Origin: CAIVPM01 sp964477265
GTDB taxonomy: Bacteria > Bacteroidota > Bacteroidia > Chitinophagales > Chitinophagaceae
Length of the DNA stretch: 53,773 nucleotides
Reading direction: 5' to 3'
NCBI GenBank assembly: GCA_964477265.1
Contig: CAYZDJ010000020.1
Span: 1 to 53,773 of the forward strand
This document shows, piece by piece, positions 45,801 to 53,192 of this stretch (position 1 is its first letter; each line of letters opens with the position of its first letter). The notes under the pieces were generated by a model that was not told the DNA's origin, made no database searches, and saw only the letters and a program-made list of their open reading frames with translations. A program made the translations under genes and the position numbers.

Positions 45801-46062
45801 CTTAAAATCCATTGCTGAAAAGTATAAGTTTGAATACCCACACGATAAATTAATTACACTATCACAAGCTATAAAATCAATAGTTGATGATAAAGCAAAA
45901 TATACTGATTGGGCAAAACGAGATGATATAAAAGCAGAGTTGAAAGTTGCACTAATATTAACCTTAGCAGAAAACGATTATCCACCAGTTCCCAAAGATG
46001 AAATCTTTAAAGAGATATTTGAGCAAGCAGAAAACTTTAAGAAATATAGCTCTTACAATTAA
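42835..46062 (+). CDS. hsdR: Type I restriction-modification, restriction/translocation subunit
   Basis: HsdR cleaves unmodified DNA after ATP-driven translocation. The 1075-residue protein has a PD-(D/E)xK nuclease core (Asp160, then VVIEFKS with Glu174 and Lys176), a Walker A GATGCGKS (316-323), DEAH (420-423), FTGTPI, and the late helicase motif QTISRVNRVYQGKE. The C-terminal region is helical as usual for binding HsdM. It is separated from hsdM/hsdS by nine genes' worth (about 13.1 kb) of other defence genes, although all lie on one strand. It starts 10 bases after the AbiEii stop. Confidence 0.95.
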   Translation: MQRFTEETLELAFIELLQNEGFTHCNGEFIIKEPTEVLIVEDLKSFLQTQYSKDNITTNEINSIIRQLQLFPSSALYQGNKAFIKQLADGFTLKREDRNQKDIYIKLIDDKALQQKQAIFQKQTLSIAAEPQVAYTTKDNNIYKVVNQLEIQGYNPRIPDVILYINGLPLVVIEFKSAVKENTTIKDAYTQLTVRYQRDIPELFKYNALCVISDGVNNKAGSLFATYDNFYAWRKTEITDTAVDGIDSLYTLSKGLFNKQRLLDVVSNFIYFPDASNNELKIVCRYPQYYAANIIYQSILQNLKPQGTGKGGTYFGATGCGKSFTMLYLSRLLMKSTTFASPTIVLITDRTDLDDQLSKQFANAKAFIGDDIVVSVESRNHLKELLQNRNSGGVFLTTIHKFTESTELLTNRNNVICISDEAHRSQINLEQKLVITDKGIETKYGFAKYLHDALPNATYVGFTGTPIDGTIDVFGDVVDAYTMKESVDDGITVKIVYEGKAAKVNLNDEKLKEIEAYYKQCAEAGTNDYQIEESKKAVTQMEVILGDPKRLKLVAEDFINHYENRIEEAATVMGKVMFVSSSRSIAYALYKQIIALRPHWAELKQCDENVELTEEEQKTIKPIEKIKMVMTRHKDDPKELYNMLGTNDDRKELDRQFKTEKSNFKIAIVVDMWLTGFDVPFLDVIYIDKPLQQHSLIQTISRVNRVYQGKEMGLVVDYIGIKSNMNVALAKYSKVHQDDFEDIDKAISLLNDQLDVLSKFFHQFNVKPFFEGTPLQKLECLNKAAEYVQLTDEMEKRFMNITTKLRSAYDLCCSSEEITQSQKDNVHFYLAIKAIIHKLNKDEASDTAQMNDKVRKMIEEALVSDGVEEIFKIDKENKAANTDIFSDAYMAKIDKIKLPNTKIKLLQQLLHKAIEEFKKTNRSKGVDFSKKMKKLVDLYNERKDFQAMQSDVLDDVAEQFANLFRELQEERNSYKDLGIDFEEKAFYDILKSIAEKYKFEYPHDKLITLSQAIKSIVDDKAKYTDWAKRDDIKAELKVALILTLAENDYPPVPKDEIFKEIFEQAENFKKYSSYN

Positions 46063-46156
46063 TAGTCCAAATGATTGTTATATTGGATATTATAAATATG
46101 AACAATAGAAAATTGATTTAAGATATAATTTTGTACAGAATAAATATATTATCATA

Positions 46157-46693
46157 ATGCCACAAGAACAATATTATGTAACATTAAGGTCAAATGGAAA
46201 ATGGGCAGTGATAGGCGAAAATGCAGAAAGAGCTGTAAAGCTTTTTGATACAAAATCTGAGGCAGAGAAATACGTTCGGACTTTAAAATCTGCAATTACT
46301 GTAACTTCTCAAGATAAAGATGGAAAATTTAAAAGTAAAACCAATATAAGAAATAAGAAGAACGATGATGGCAATTGTTATTTGACAACAGCTTGTGTAA
46401 GCTATTACAATTTAACAGATAATTGTAAACAATTAACGATTTTGCGAAACTTTAGAGATACATATTTAGCTACTACAATTGAAGGATATGAAAAAATAAA
46501 CAGATACTATTTATTTGCTCCTAAAATTGTTAAAGCACTGAATAATCACAAAAACAAAAAATTTCTTTATCAACAGCTTTTCAGCACAATAAACATTGCT
46601 TGTGATTTGATTGAACAAAATAAATTATTGGAAGCAGAGCAACTTTATATAAGTATTTCAGAACAACTTTATTCAAAACTAATAACGAAGTAA
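46157..46693 (+). CDS. DUF2188-like/CYLTTA-motif protein
   Basis: A 178-residue protein. Residues about 5-46 (YYVTLRSNGKWAVIGENAER...KSEAEKYVRTL) match the DUF2188 pattern of short beta-rich proteins. The middle has NCYLTTACV (74-82), related to the C-[FY]-[IL]-x-TA motif family, followed by LTILRNFRDTYLA. The rest is helical. Its stop directly abuts the AbiGi-like start, so the two are translated together. It may be the partner (antitoxin or toxin) of that gene; the function is not known to me. Confidence 0.7.
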   Translation: MPQEQYYVTLRSNGKWAVIGENAERAVKLFDTKSEAEKYVRTLKSAITVTSQDKDGKFKSKTNIRNKKNDDGNCYLTTACVSYYNLTDNCKQLTILRNFRDTYLATTIEGYEKINRYYLFAPKIVKALNNHKNKKFLYQQLFSTINIACDLIEQNKLLEAEQLYISISEQLYSKLITK

Positions 46694-47467
46694 ATGGGAG
46701 TTAGTGCAAATACACTTTTTCATTTCACTTCAAAAGAGAGCCTCCAGAAAATAATCGCTTCGCAATGTTTTTTTGCTCAATATTCAAGTGAAAATTTTGA
46801 AACTATTTTACCTGAAAATAGTATTTTCAAAAAAACTTTTATTCCTCTTACAAGTTTTTGCGACCTCACAATTATTCAGTTAGCAAGGGACTCAAATCAT
46901 ACAAAAAACTTTGGCAGATATGGTATTGGATTAAATAAAAAATGGGGGATAGAAAATAATGTTTCACCTGTTGTATATGTACATAAAAACTCACAACCAT
47001 CGAACCAAGTTACAGCACTTATTAACTTATTTAATACCTATCCAAGAAACTCACACACACACAAAATCATAAGAGATACGCGGAGGGAATTAATAGAGTT
47101 TTTTAAATATATAAAACCATATCAAGGGCGATACCATAAAGGGAAAAGGATATTAGCTAAACAAAAAGAAATAATTTATTATGATGAAAGAGAATGGCGT
47201 TATTGCCCTTCAAATCCAATTTTTCAAGTTTTATCGAGTGAGCAAGAAGATGTAGAAAATTTAAAGGATTTTTTAAATGGTCGGCTTAAAAATCCTGATG
47301 AGATATTGCGTTTTAATTCAGGTGCGATTAAATATATAGTAATAAATAAAAAGAAAGAAATTTCTGAGTTTGTAGATGTTGTTGATAAACTCAACTTGAC
47401 AGAGTCAGAAAAAAATCAACTGATTACTAAAATTATCACAATAGAGGAGATTAATGAAGACTTTTAA
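46694..47467 (+). CDS. AbiGi-like abortive-infection protein
   Basis: A 257-residue protein with the AbiGi pattern: LFHFTSKESLQKII (9-22), PLTSFCDLTI (around 51-60), GRYGIGLNKKWGI (75-87), and PVVYVHKNS. REWRYCP (near 171-177) is shared with the DUF2971-like relatives. The HFT...L..II opening also resembles ADP-ribosyltransferase-fold toxins. AbiGi usually pairs with AbiGii, but no AbiGii lies here. The start follows the CYLTTA gene stop without a gap. It is the last gene of the element. Confidence 0.75.
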   Translation: MGVSANTLFHFTSKESLQKIIASQCFFAQYSSENFETILPENSIFKKTFIPLTSFCDLTIIQLARDSNHTKNFGRYGIGLNKKWGIENNVSPVVYVHKNSQPSNQVTALINLFNTYPRNSHTHKIIRDTRRELIEFFKYIKPYQGRYHKGKRILAKQKEIIYYDEREWRYCPSNPIFQVLSSEQEDVENLKDFLNGRLKNPDEILRFNSGAIKYIVINKKKEISEFVDVVDKLNLTESEKNQLITKIITIEEINEDF

Positions 47468-47570
47468 TCTCATACACAGCAATAATTTCTTAAAAGTATT
47501 TAAGAAGCAGTATCAATAATTCGATTAACATAAAAAATTGCTAATGATCACTAAGTCTCTGAGAAATTTG

Positions 47571-47596
47571 TTCGATATTTGTCCATCACCCCCGAC
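47571..47596 (+). other. Possible decayed tRNA 3' end at the right boundary
   Basis: TTCGA (47571-47575) is followed 20 bases later by CCCGAC (47591-47596), with GTCC between. In tRNA-Pro, TTCGA, GTCC and CCCGAC occur in the same order with 5 fewer bases. No complete acceptor or T stem can be formed, so this is not a tRNA gene. It is read as a target-site remnant with low certainty. Confidence 0.35.
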
Positions 47597-47599
47597 TAA

Positions 47600-47631
47600 A
47601 AAAAGGAATTGTTTAACAGCAATTCCTTTTT
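47600..47631. terminator. Bidirectional terminator between the element and the secreted-protein gene
   Basis: A perfect 12-bp stem (AAAAAGGAATTG with CAATTCCTTTTT) and an 8-base loop, flanked by A- and T-tracts. It serves convergent genes on both strands and occupies the same relative position as the hairpin after tRNA-Pro on the left side. Confidence 0.85.
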
Positions 47632-47639
47632 GTTTTTTA

Positions 47640-47673
47640 CTATAGCCCTTTGCAGTTGTGCAATACAGTCAAA
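47640..47673. repeat. Right copy of the element-end repeat
   Basis: 32 of 34 bases match 23509-23542 in direct orientation. Read on the minus strand it would encode DCIAQLQRAI in the recombinase frame, preceded by stops. It is therefore either an attachment-site half or the last scrap of a related recombinase gene. Confidence 0.85.
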
Positions 47674-47813
47674 TATTTTACAATTTCAATAAAAAGCATT
47701 TGCACTTAGGCAAATAAACAATCAAAAAATACAATCAATTAATTTAAGAATAACTTAAAAATGTGGTCTAAGCCTCTTTAAAATTATCCACTTCATGTTG
47801 GAGTTTCAGTTTC

Positions 47814-50800
47814 TTATTTACCCACTGTTATTTTAGTAACATTGTATTTCATATCATCACCTTCAAGGGTAACAATGTAGTTGCCAGTTGTTGTGCTGTT
47901 GCTCAATTCTATGTTTTGCTTGTTAAGACCTTTTGTTGCATTTACAAACTGTGTTTTAACAACCCTTCCTGTTGCAAGTTCCACTACTTTCAATACTAAG
48001 TTTTGGTTGGTATTGCTGTTGAAGCTGGCTGTAAACCTTGTGGTCGCTGGGTTTGGATAAATGTTAATTGCTGTAAGGCTGTTATCAAATACTGTTGCAA
48101 CTGCTGTACTAAACCTTGCTTTGCTTAAGCTTACTGTCATTGTGGTAGCAACACTTCTGCTACTGTTGAAACTAAAGCTTACCGCAGTAACATCATCTGC
48201 ACTAATTGATGCGTTAGTTTTACTACTCTTGAACTGGTTAAGGTTAATAGCATATTCCTTGTCTCCATCAAGGCTTTGTGTGTAGCTGTATTGTTCGTTG
48301 TAATTGGCAATTGACTTTTTAATCAATGTTACTTTTACACTGCTTGCACCTGCTGCACTGGCATTGAAGACAATGCTCTTGTAATTGCTAATATTTTGCT
48401 CTAAGCCGCCACCCAACATGGTTTTGTAAACTGTTACATAGTCTTTTGTTGTTGCTGTCACCTCTACATTTCTCAACAACCTGTATTCTGTATTGTTAGA
48501 TGTGATATTGCCTTCATTTAATACATTGAACTTGTTAATTGTTGTGTTTGCCTTATTGTAATCTAGACTCCAAGTGCCATCTGCAAGATAAACAAGGTCT
48601 GTTAATTTATTGTTAAGGTAAACATAAATATTGCCCTCGTAGTTATCCTTAACAGGTATTGTTATATTACTTGTACCATTTGCTGCTACCGTAAAAGCTA
48701 TTTGTCTTGTAGTTATCTGGCTGTTCTCGTTTGCCTTCTCTTTCAACTCAAAGTAACCATTGGTAAATGTTGTGTTGTTGTTGATGGTAACATGTAAGTT
48801 AGTATTTTTCCTGTTGCCTTTACTGATATACGCTATTGGCAAATCGGCATTATTTACTGCATTTACTGATGCATTGGCTTGCAGTTTTGTTAGAATATCT
48901 GTTGCCATTGCTGTTACCATTGCTTCGTTTACTGCCCACAATTGGAAGTTGTATAACGTCTCATCTTGTTGGTAGCTATCGGTAAACCAATTGCTTTGTA
49001 AGCTAATGTTAGAGCGGTTAGCAGCAGTACCAGCACTTAGATTTACTGCATACTCTACCTCACCTGTTCTTTGTCTTACTTTATATGCCATTAAGTTAAA
49101 ACCATTAACTACAATATTTTTAACTTCCATCAACTCTGCTCCTTTTAACCTGTCACAAATTGGTTTGGTATGGCTGTAAACATCACCTAAGGTTTTGGTG
49201 GCAAAACTTACCGCTTTTACTATTCCGCCTTTTGTATAATCAACTGCCAATACTTCTACAGCATTGGTAAAGTTCACAAGATCTACTGGTGTGCTTACAT
49301 AAGCTGCATCAGTATTGCTTATTGCTGCTGGTGTTAACTTAGCTAATGTAATATCATTGATACCATTTACTACTGTTCCACTATTGATAAATTTAACTCC
49401 ATTGCTAATGCCATCTACTTCAGTTTTGCTGTCTTTAGCATTGCCATATAAACGCACTGCTATCACATCTCCCAGGGTTTTACTTTCCAAGCCTCCGCTA
49501 TGACCACCTGTTACACTATTGCTGCAAGTGTCTATCCTCACATTTTGTGTAGCATAACCATTATTACCATAGCAATTATTAACTGTGTCTTTATATACTG
49601 CCCAATAGCTTCCTATTGGTGCAGCAGTTGGATTACTTAAAATGTTTCCTGCATTGGCTGGATTTGCTGTGTGCCATTCTATAATTGTGTTTGCCGGTTT
49701 TGTGCAGGTTAATGTAACAGATGTTAAATCATAAGTTAGCACACCTGGACCACCAGTACATAAATAACTGTTGCTTAAACAAGGAGCAGGTATATTATAG
49801 TTGCAGGTATTGATGCTACAATTGCTGTTATGCACTACAGTTATGGCGTTGCTTGCACCACTCCAACAACCAGAACCATTGGTTGCTTTTAATGTATAAG
49901 TACCAACATTATTGCTATCAAGTGTAATACAACTAGAAGCACCTGCTGGTGCAGCAACGGCTACCCCATTTTTATACCATTGGTAATTGCTCCAACCCCA
50001 AGGCGTTGGGCACAACTGCACAAAACCTGCACCACATATAGGATTGCTGCCACCATTAACAATAATTGATGGCGTTTGATTCATTCCAATAATTATTGCT
50101 ACAGTATCTGTGCAACCATTTAAATTGTAGATAAAATTCCATGTGCCTTGTGCTGGTGCAGCAGGTAAACTTACAACGGCTTTTCCATTATTTGTTGCAC
50201 TTAAAGACATACCAGATGGATTACCAGACATTGCAGTAAACACACCACCAATTGGCATTGCACTTAAGGTGTCTCTTAAAATATTGCTGCCACAAATAAT
50301 AATATGATTAACTCCTGCATCTGGTTTTGCATTTACTGTTAAATTTAATGTAGCTGCACTATCGCAACCCACACTATTAGTAAAATGCAAAGTGTAGGAA
50401 CCAGAAGCATTGTAATTATTTCCATTCCACACATAAGGCAAAGTATTGTTGCAAACACTTACAATGGTTAATGAAGATGAAGTATTTTTAGCAGTCAAGT
50501 TTAATGTAGCTGCACTATCGCAACCCACACTGTTAGTAAAATGCAGAGTGTAGGAACCAGAGGCATTATAATTATTTCCATTCCACACATAAGGCAAAGT
50601 ATTGCTGCAAACACTTACACTGGTTAATGATGATGAAATGCTGTTTACAGTTAAGTTTAATGTAGCTAAGCTATCGCAACCTCCAGCATTTACTAAAGTG
50701 TCTGTTTGTGTTCCAGCTGCATTAAAGGTTAAGTTATTCCAATTATATGGTAACTGATTAGAGCAAATTGCAAGATTGGTTGATGAAAATGTAGTATTGC

Positions 50801-52541
50801 AAGCAGCTGCAACAACTAATGTATAAGACTGAGTTGCATCGCCACAATGCGTACCATTAAAATGGCTTAAAGAATCTTCCAATGTTATATCAATATAATA
50901 AGTACCTGGTGTTGTTGGCACGCCAGAAATAGTAACATTTCCATCGCCTAAATCAGTTGCTGTTAAAAAAGATGGCAGATTAGCATTTTCCAGTTCAATA
51001 TGGTCGCCATAAGTTGTATCATCATCAACAGCAGTAAAATTATAGATATACGGAACACCTACAGTTGCTGTTAATACAGGTGAAGAAGTAATTACAGGAT
51101 GATGATCAACTACGAAATAATAGTTAATATCTGTATGGTTGTTTTGCTGGTCAGTAGCCCTGATAACAACTTGTTTAACGCCCCAGTCGCTAGCTACTGG
51201 TGTGTATGAAAGTATTGATGATACTGGATTTGAATAAGATGTTGGTAATACAGGATTAAAACTCATTCCAGCCAAAGCAGTTGACTGCAGCGACAAGGAA
51301 ACAAGATTAGTATTATCAGAATTATTTGCAGTAATTGTAAATGGCGAAATTGCAGTTCCTGGCTCTGCACAATAAGTGCTGTTGTTGCCTGGTGTTGGCG
51401 AAATAAATACTGGCTTAACGCTATTGATAATAGTTACAGAAGTAGTTGTTTGAACTCCATAATTATTAGTGGCAACAAAAGTTATAACATTTGTTCCAAG
51501 ATTTGATGAAGTAGGTGTCCAGCAGAAAGTTCTGCTTGCAGGATTGGTGCCAGATTGTGTGCCAAATGATGAACCTACAGGTAAACCAACTCCTGAAAGT
51601 GTGAGTGTGGGTGTTACTCCTCCACTTGTATTTGGGTTAGTAGCTATTACAGGAAAACATAATTGGCCTGTTGTTGGATCAACATTGTATATATAACCAT
51701 TATTAGGGGTATTGCCTGTTCCATATGTAAACTCTGGTGGTGGCTGGTTATCTACCATTTTAATAATGTAATCTACCATTGTTGTAGCACCTGCACTATT
51801 AGTAATTGTAATACTTGTGTTGTACAACTGCCCTATCGTTTTTCCTGCTGTATTAAAAGAAAGAACACCGGTAGATGAATTAATAAAAAAGTTAGATGAG
51901 TTTGCTGGTTGCACCGACCCTGAGCCAAAGCTTCCTGCTGGTGTTAATGAATATGTTAAAGCCAAGCCATTGGCATCTGTTGCAGGCAAAGTCATTGTTG
52001 CATAGGTTTGACCTATAGGCATACTGCTTATTGGGTTTACAGTAGAACTTGGGCTTGCAGCTACACTACCTTTAACTATAGAGGAAACCGTGAAAGCACC
52101 ATTGGCATTGTTTTGCAGCGATCCTATACGTGCCGAGTTTGAAAAATTTGCAGTATAATCTGTAGTAGAAGAAGTATAGTTTCGGTTAACTGTAAACTCT
52201 CCATAAAACCAGTCTTCAGCAACATTTACAGATGTAATAACAAGATTAATTGTTGCTGTGCCACCATCTCCAAAATTTAATGTACCGCCATTAATTACTG
52301 AACCTACAGTAGGTGAAGATGCTGTTGAAAAATAAAAAGTAGAACGCCATGCCTGGCTTACTTTAAATGTTACCTGAGTAGGGGTTGCATTACTTCTTGT
52401 CCAACTGATATTGCCATAACGAAAATGGGAAGCAAAAACTGCTTGCACACAAAAAAGAAACGTAAAAGCAATTGCAATTATTCTTTTTGTTACCGATAAA
52501 CTGACAAAAGTATTTGACGAATTGAACTTGGAATATAACAT
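47814..52541 (-). CDS. Giant secreted protein with type IX secretion sorting domain
   Basis: A 1575-residue surface or secreted protein. The signal peptide is IIAIAFTFLFCVQAVFAS and the mature part begins HFRYGNISWTR. The middle has cadherin/putative-Ig repeats (VITSSPVLTATVGVPYIYNFTAVDDD) and three tandem copies of a 52-residue unit with paired Cys (CSNTLPYVWNGNNYN). The last about 80 residues (INIYPNPATTRFTASF to YNVTKITVGK) are the Por/type IX C-terminal sorting domain, cleaved on export. It is adhesin- or S-layer-like; ligand unknown. It lies outside the element. Confidence 0.88.
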   Translation of the reverse strand: MLYSKFNSSNTFVSLSVTKRIIAIAFTFLFCVQAVFASHFRYGNISWTRSNATPTQVTFKVSQAWRSTFYFSTASSPTVGSVINGGTLNFGDGGTATINLVITSVNVAEDWFYGEFTVNRNYTSSTTDYTANFSNSARIGSLQNNANGAFTVSSIVKGSVAASPSSTVNPISSMPIGQTYATMTLPATDANGLALTYSLTPAGSFGSGSVQPANSSNFFINSSTGVLSFNTAGKTIGQLYNTSITITNSAGATTMVDYIIKMVDNQPPPEFTYGTGNTPNNGYIYNVDPTTGQLCFPVIATNPNTSGGVTPTLTLSGVGLPVGSSFGTQSGTNPASRTFCWTPTSSNLGTNVITFVATNNYGVQTTTSVTIINSVKPVFISPTPGNNSTYCAEPGTAISPFTITANNSDNTNLVSLSLQSTALAGMSFNPVLPTSYSNPVSSILSYTPVASDWGVKQVVIRATDQQNNHTDINYYFVVDHHPVITSSPVLTATVGVPYIYNFTAVDDDTTYGDHIELENANLPSFLTATDLGDGNVTISGVPTTPGTYYIDITLEDSLSHFNGTHCGDATQSYTLVVAAACNTTFSSTNLAICSNQLPYNWNNLTFNAAGTQTDTLVNAGGCDSLATLNLTVNSISSSLTSVSVCSNTLPYVWNGNNYNASGSYTLHFTNSVGCDSAATLNLTAKNTSSSLTIVSVCNNTLPYVWNGNNYNASGSYTLHFTNSVGCDSAATLNLTVNAKPDAGVNHIIICGSNILRDTLSAMPIGGVFTAMSGNPSGMSLSATNNGKAVVSLPAAPAQGTWNFIYNLNGCTDTVAIIIGMNQTPSIIVNGGSNPICGAGFVQLCPTPWGWSNYQWYKNGVAVAAPAGASSCITLDSNNVGTYTLKATNGSGCWSGASNAITVVHNSNCSINTCNYNIPAPCLSNSYLCTGGPGVLTYDLTSVTLTCTKPANTIIEWHTANPANAGNILSNPTAAPIGSYWAVYKDTVNNCYGNNGYATQNVRIDTCSNSVTGGHSGGLESKTLGDVIAVRLYGNAKDSKTEVDGISNGVKFINSGTVVNGINDITLAKLTPAAISNTDAAYVSTPVDLVNFTNAVEVLAVDYTKGGIVKAVSFATKTLGDVYSHTKPICDRLKGAELMEVKNIVVNGFNLMAYKVRQRTGEVEYAVNLSAGTAANRSNISLQSNWFTDSYQQDETLYNFQLWAVNEAMVTAMATDILTKLQANASVNAVNNADLPIAYISKGNRKNTNLHVTINNNTTFTNGYFELKEKANENSQITTRQIAFTVAANGTSNITIPVKDNYEGNIYVYLNNKLTDLVYLADGTWSLDYNKANTTINKFNVLNEGNITSNNTEYRLLRNVEVTATTKDYVTVYKTMLGGGLEQNISNYKSIVFNASAAGASSVKVTLIKKSIANYNEQYSYTQSLDGDKEYAINLNQFKSSKTNASISADDVTAVSFSFNSSRSVATTMTVSLSKARFSTAVATVFDNSLTAINIYPNPATTRFTASFNSNTNQNLVLKVVELATGRVVKTQFVNATKGLNKQNIELSNSTTTGNYIVTLEGDDMKYNVTKITVGK
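50345..50812 (-). repeat. Three tandem 156-bp repeats in the secreted-protein gene
   Basis: Near-identical starts TTAATGTAGCT at 50345, 50501 and 50657 give a period of 156 bp, or 52 codons. The first two copies are almost identical; the third (the first in reading order) has diverged. The repeats keep the reading frame, so unit number can change by recombination without breaking the protein. Confidence 0.85.
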
Positions 52542-53192
52542 AATTACCTTTTTGAAATTATTTTCAATTAGGCACGGTTACTTTTCATTAACGAAAAAGT
52601 AGTTACTTTATTGCTAGTTGTTCTCTGGCACAGCTTGCTTCCCTATTTGATTAATGTACAAAATGTAAAACATTTATTAGACCTCTTTCATAATAGATTG
52701 TGTTTATTTATATTAAACCCAACAATGACTTACAACTATTCTTTCGATAGCTAAATATTAAAGAGGCCTGTGTATTTATTTATATAAAACTTAGTGTAAA
52801 CGCATTTAATTTTTGCATATTGAATACTGATAATAAGGATTGAATAAGATTTTGTAAAAATGAAAATGATATTCTTGGGTAGTATTTAATTCGTCTTTAT
52901 TCTATATTGTCAGGTATATTTTAGTTTGGTATAAAAATCCTTCAAATCGTTTAAATCGGTATTCTAATTCGAATACAAAATATCATAATTCAAAAATATT
53001 TGGATGTGTTTGCCCTGATATAAAACTCAACAATAACTTACAACGATTTTTTTGATAGCTAATGTGAAAGAGGTCTATTCAATCCCAAAACCAACTGTTT
53101 TTTACAACATTGCCAAAACTTTACATAAACTACAAAGAGGTTAGCATTTGCTAACCTCTTTGTAGTTTATGTATTTTCTTTTAAAAATTATT
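52542..53192. other. 650-base non-coding stretch with degenerate repeats
   Basis: No gene is supported. The first part should contain the promoter of the minus-strand secreted-protein gene. A roughly 60-base element occurs twice in direct orientation at 52711-52770 and 53018-53075 (ACTTACAAC, GATAGCTAA and AAAGAGGYCT shared). An inverted AGACCTCTTTCA lies at 52680-52690. A palindromic terminator lies at 53123-53172. Confidence 0.7.
53123..53172. terminator. Perfect 24-bp palindrome downstream of the ribonucleotide reductase
   Basis: The left arm 53123-53146 and right arm 53149-53172 are exact reverse complements around TT. The inner part AGAGGTTAGCA is G+C richer, and T-runs follow on the minus-strand side (AAAGTTTTGGC region). 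It should end transcription of nrdJ, whose stop is 21 bases away. Confidence 0.75.

Larger units (their letters stand above)
23458..47596. mobile_element. 24.1 kb integrated defence element at tRNA-Pro
   Basis: The element begins at the 3' end of tRNA-Pro. It carries a large serine recombinase reading towards the tRNA, three accessory genes, and then an unbroken run of anti-phage genes. Housekeeping genes resume after 47.8 kb. Both edges show CCCGAC, a hairpin, then a 34-base repeat with 32 identities (23509-23542 and 47640-47673), in the same order and orientation. The exact crossover point cannot be read from one sequence: it could be at the tRNA end or within the 34-base repeat. Either way the length is about 24.1 kb. 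Confidence 0.75.
47468..47813. other. Non-coding right edge of the element
   Basis: These 346 bases hold no gene. They contain, in order, a tRNA-3'-end-like stretch, a bidirectional terminator, the right copy of the 34-base repeat (separate entries), and then AT-rich DNA up to the end of the large secreted-protein gene on the minus strand. Confidence 0.7.

Noticed and set aside
47571..47596. A second tRNA gene at the right boundary
   Set aside because: Only TTCGA and CCCGAC fragments are present; no acceptor, D or anticodon arm can be formed.
50345..50812. CRISPR array
   Set aside because: The repeats are 156 bp, adjacent, in frame and coding, with no unique spacers; no cas genes are present in the window.
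53123..53172. Terminal inverted repeats of an insertion sequence
   Set aside because: The arms are only two bases apart and enclose no gene, so a terminator palindrome is the simpler reading.
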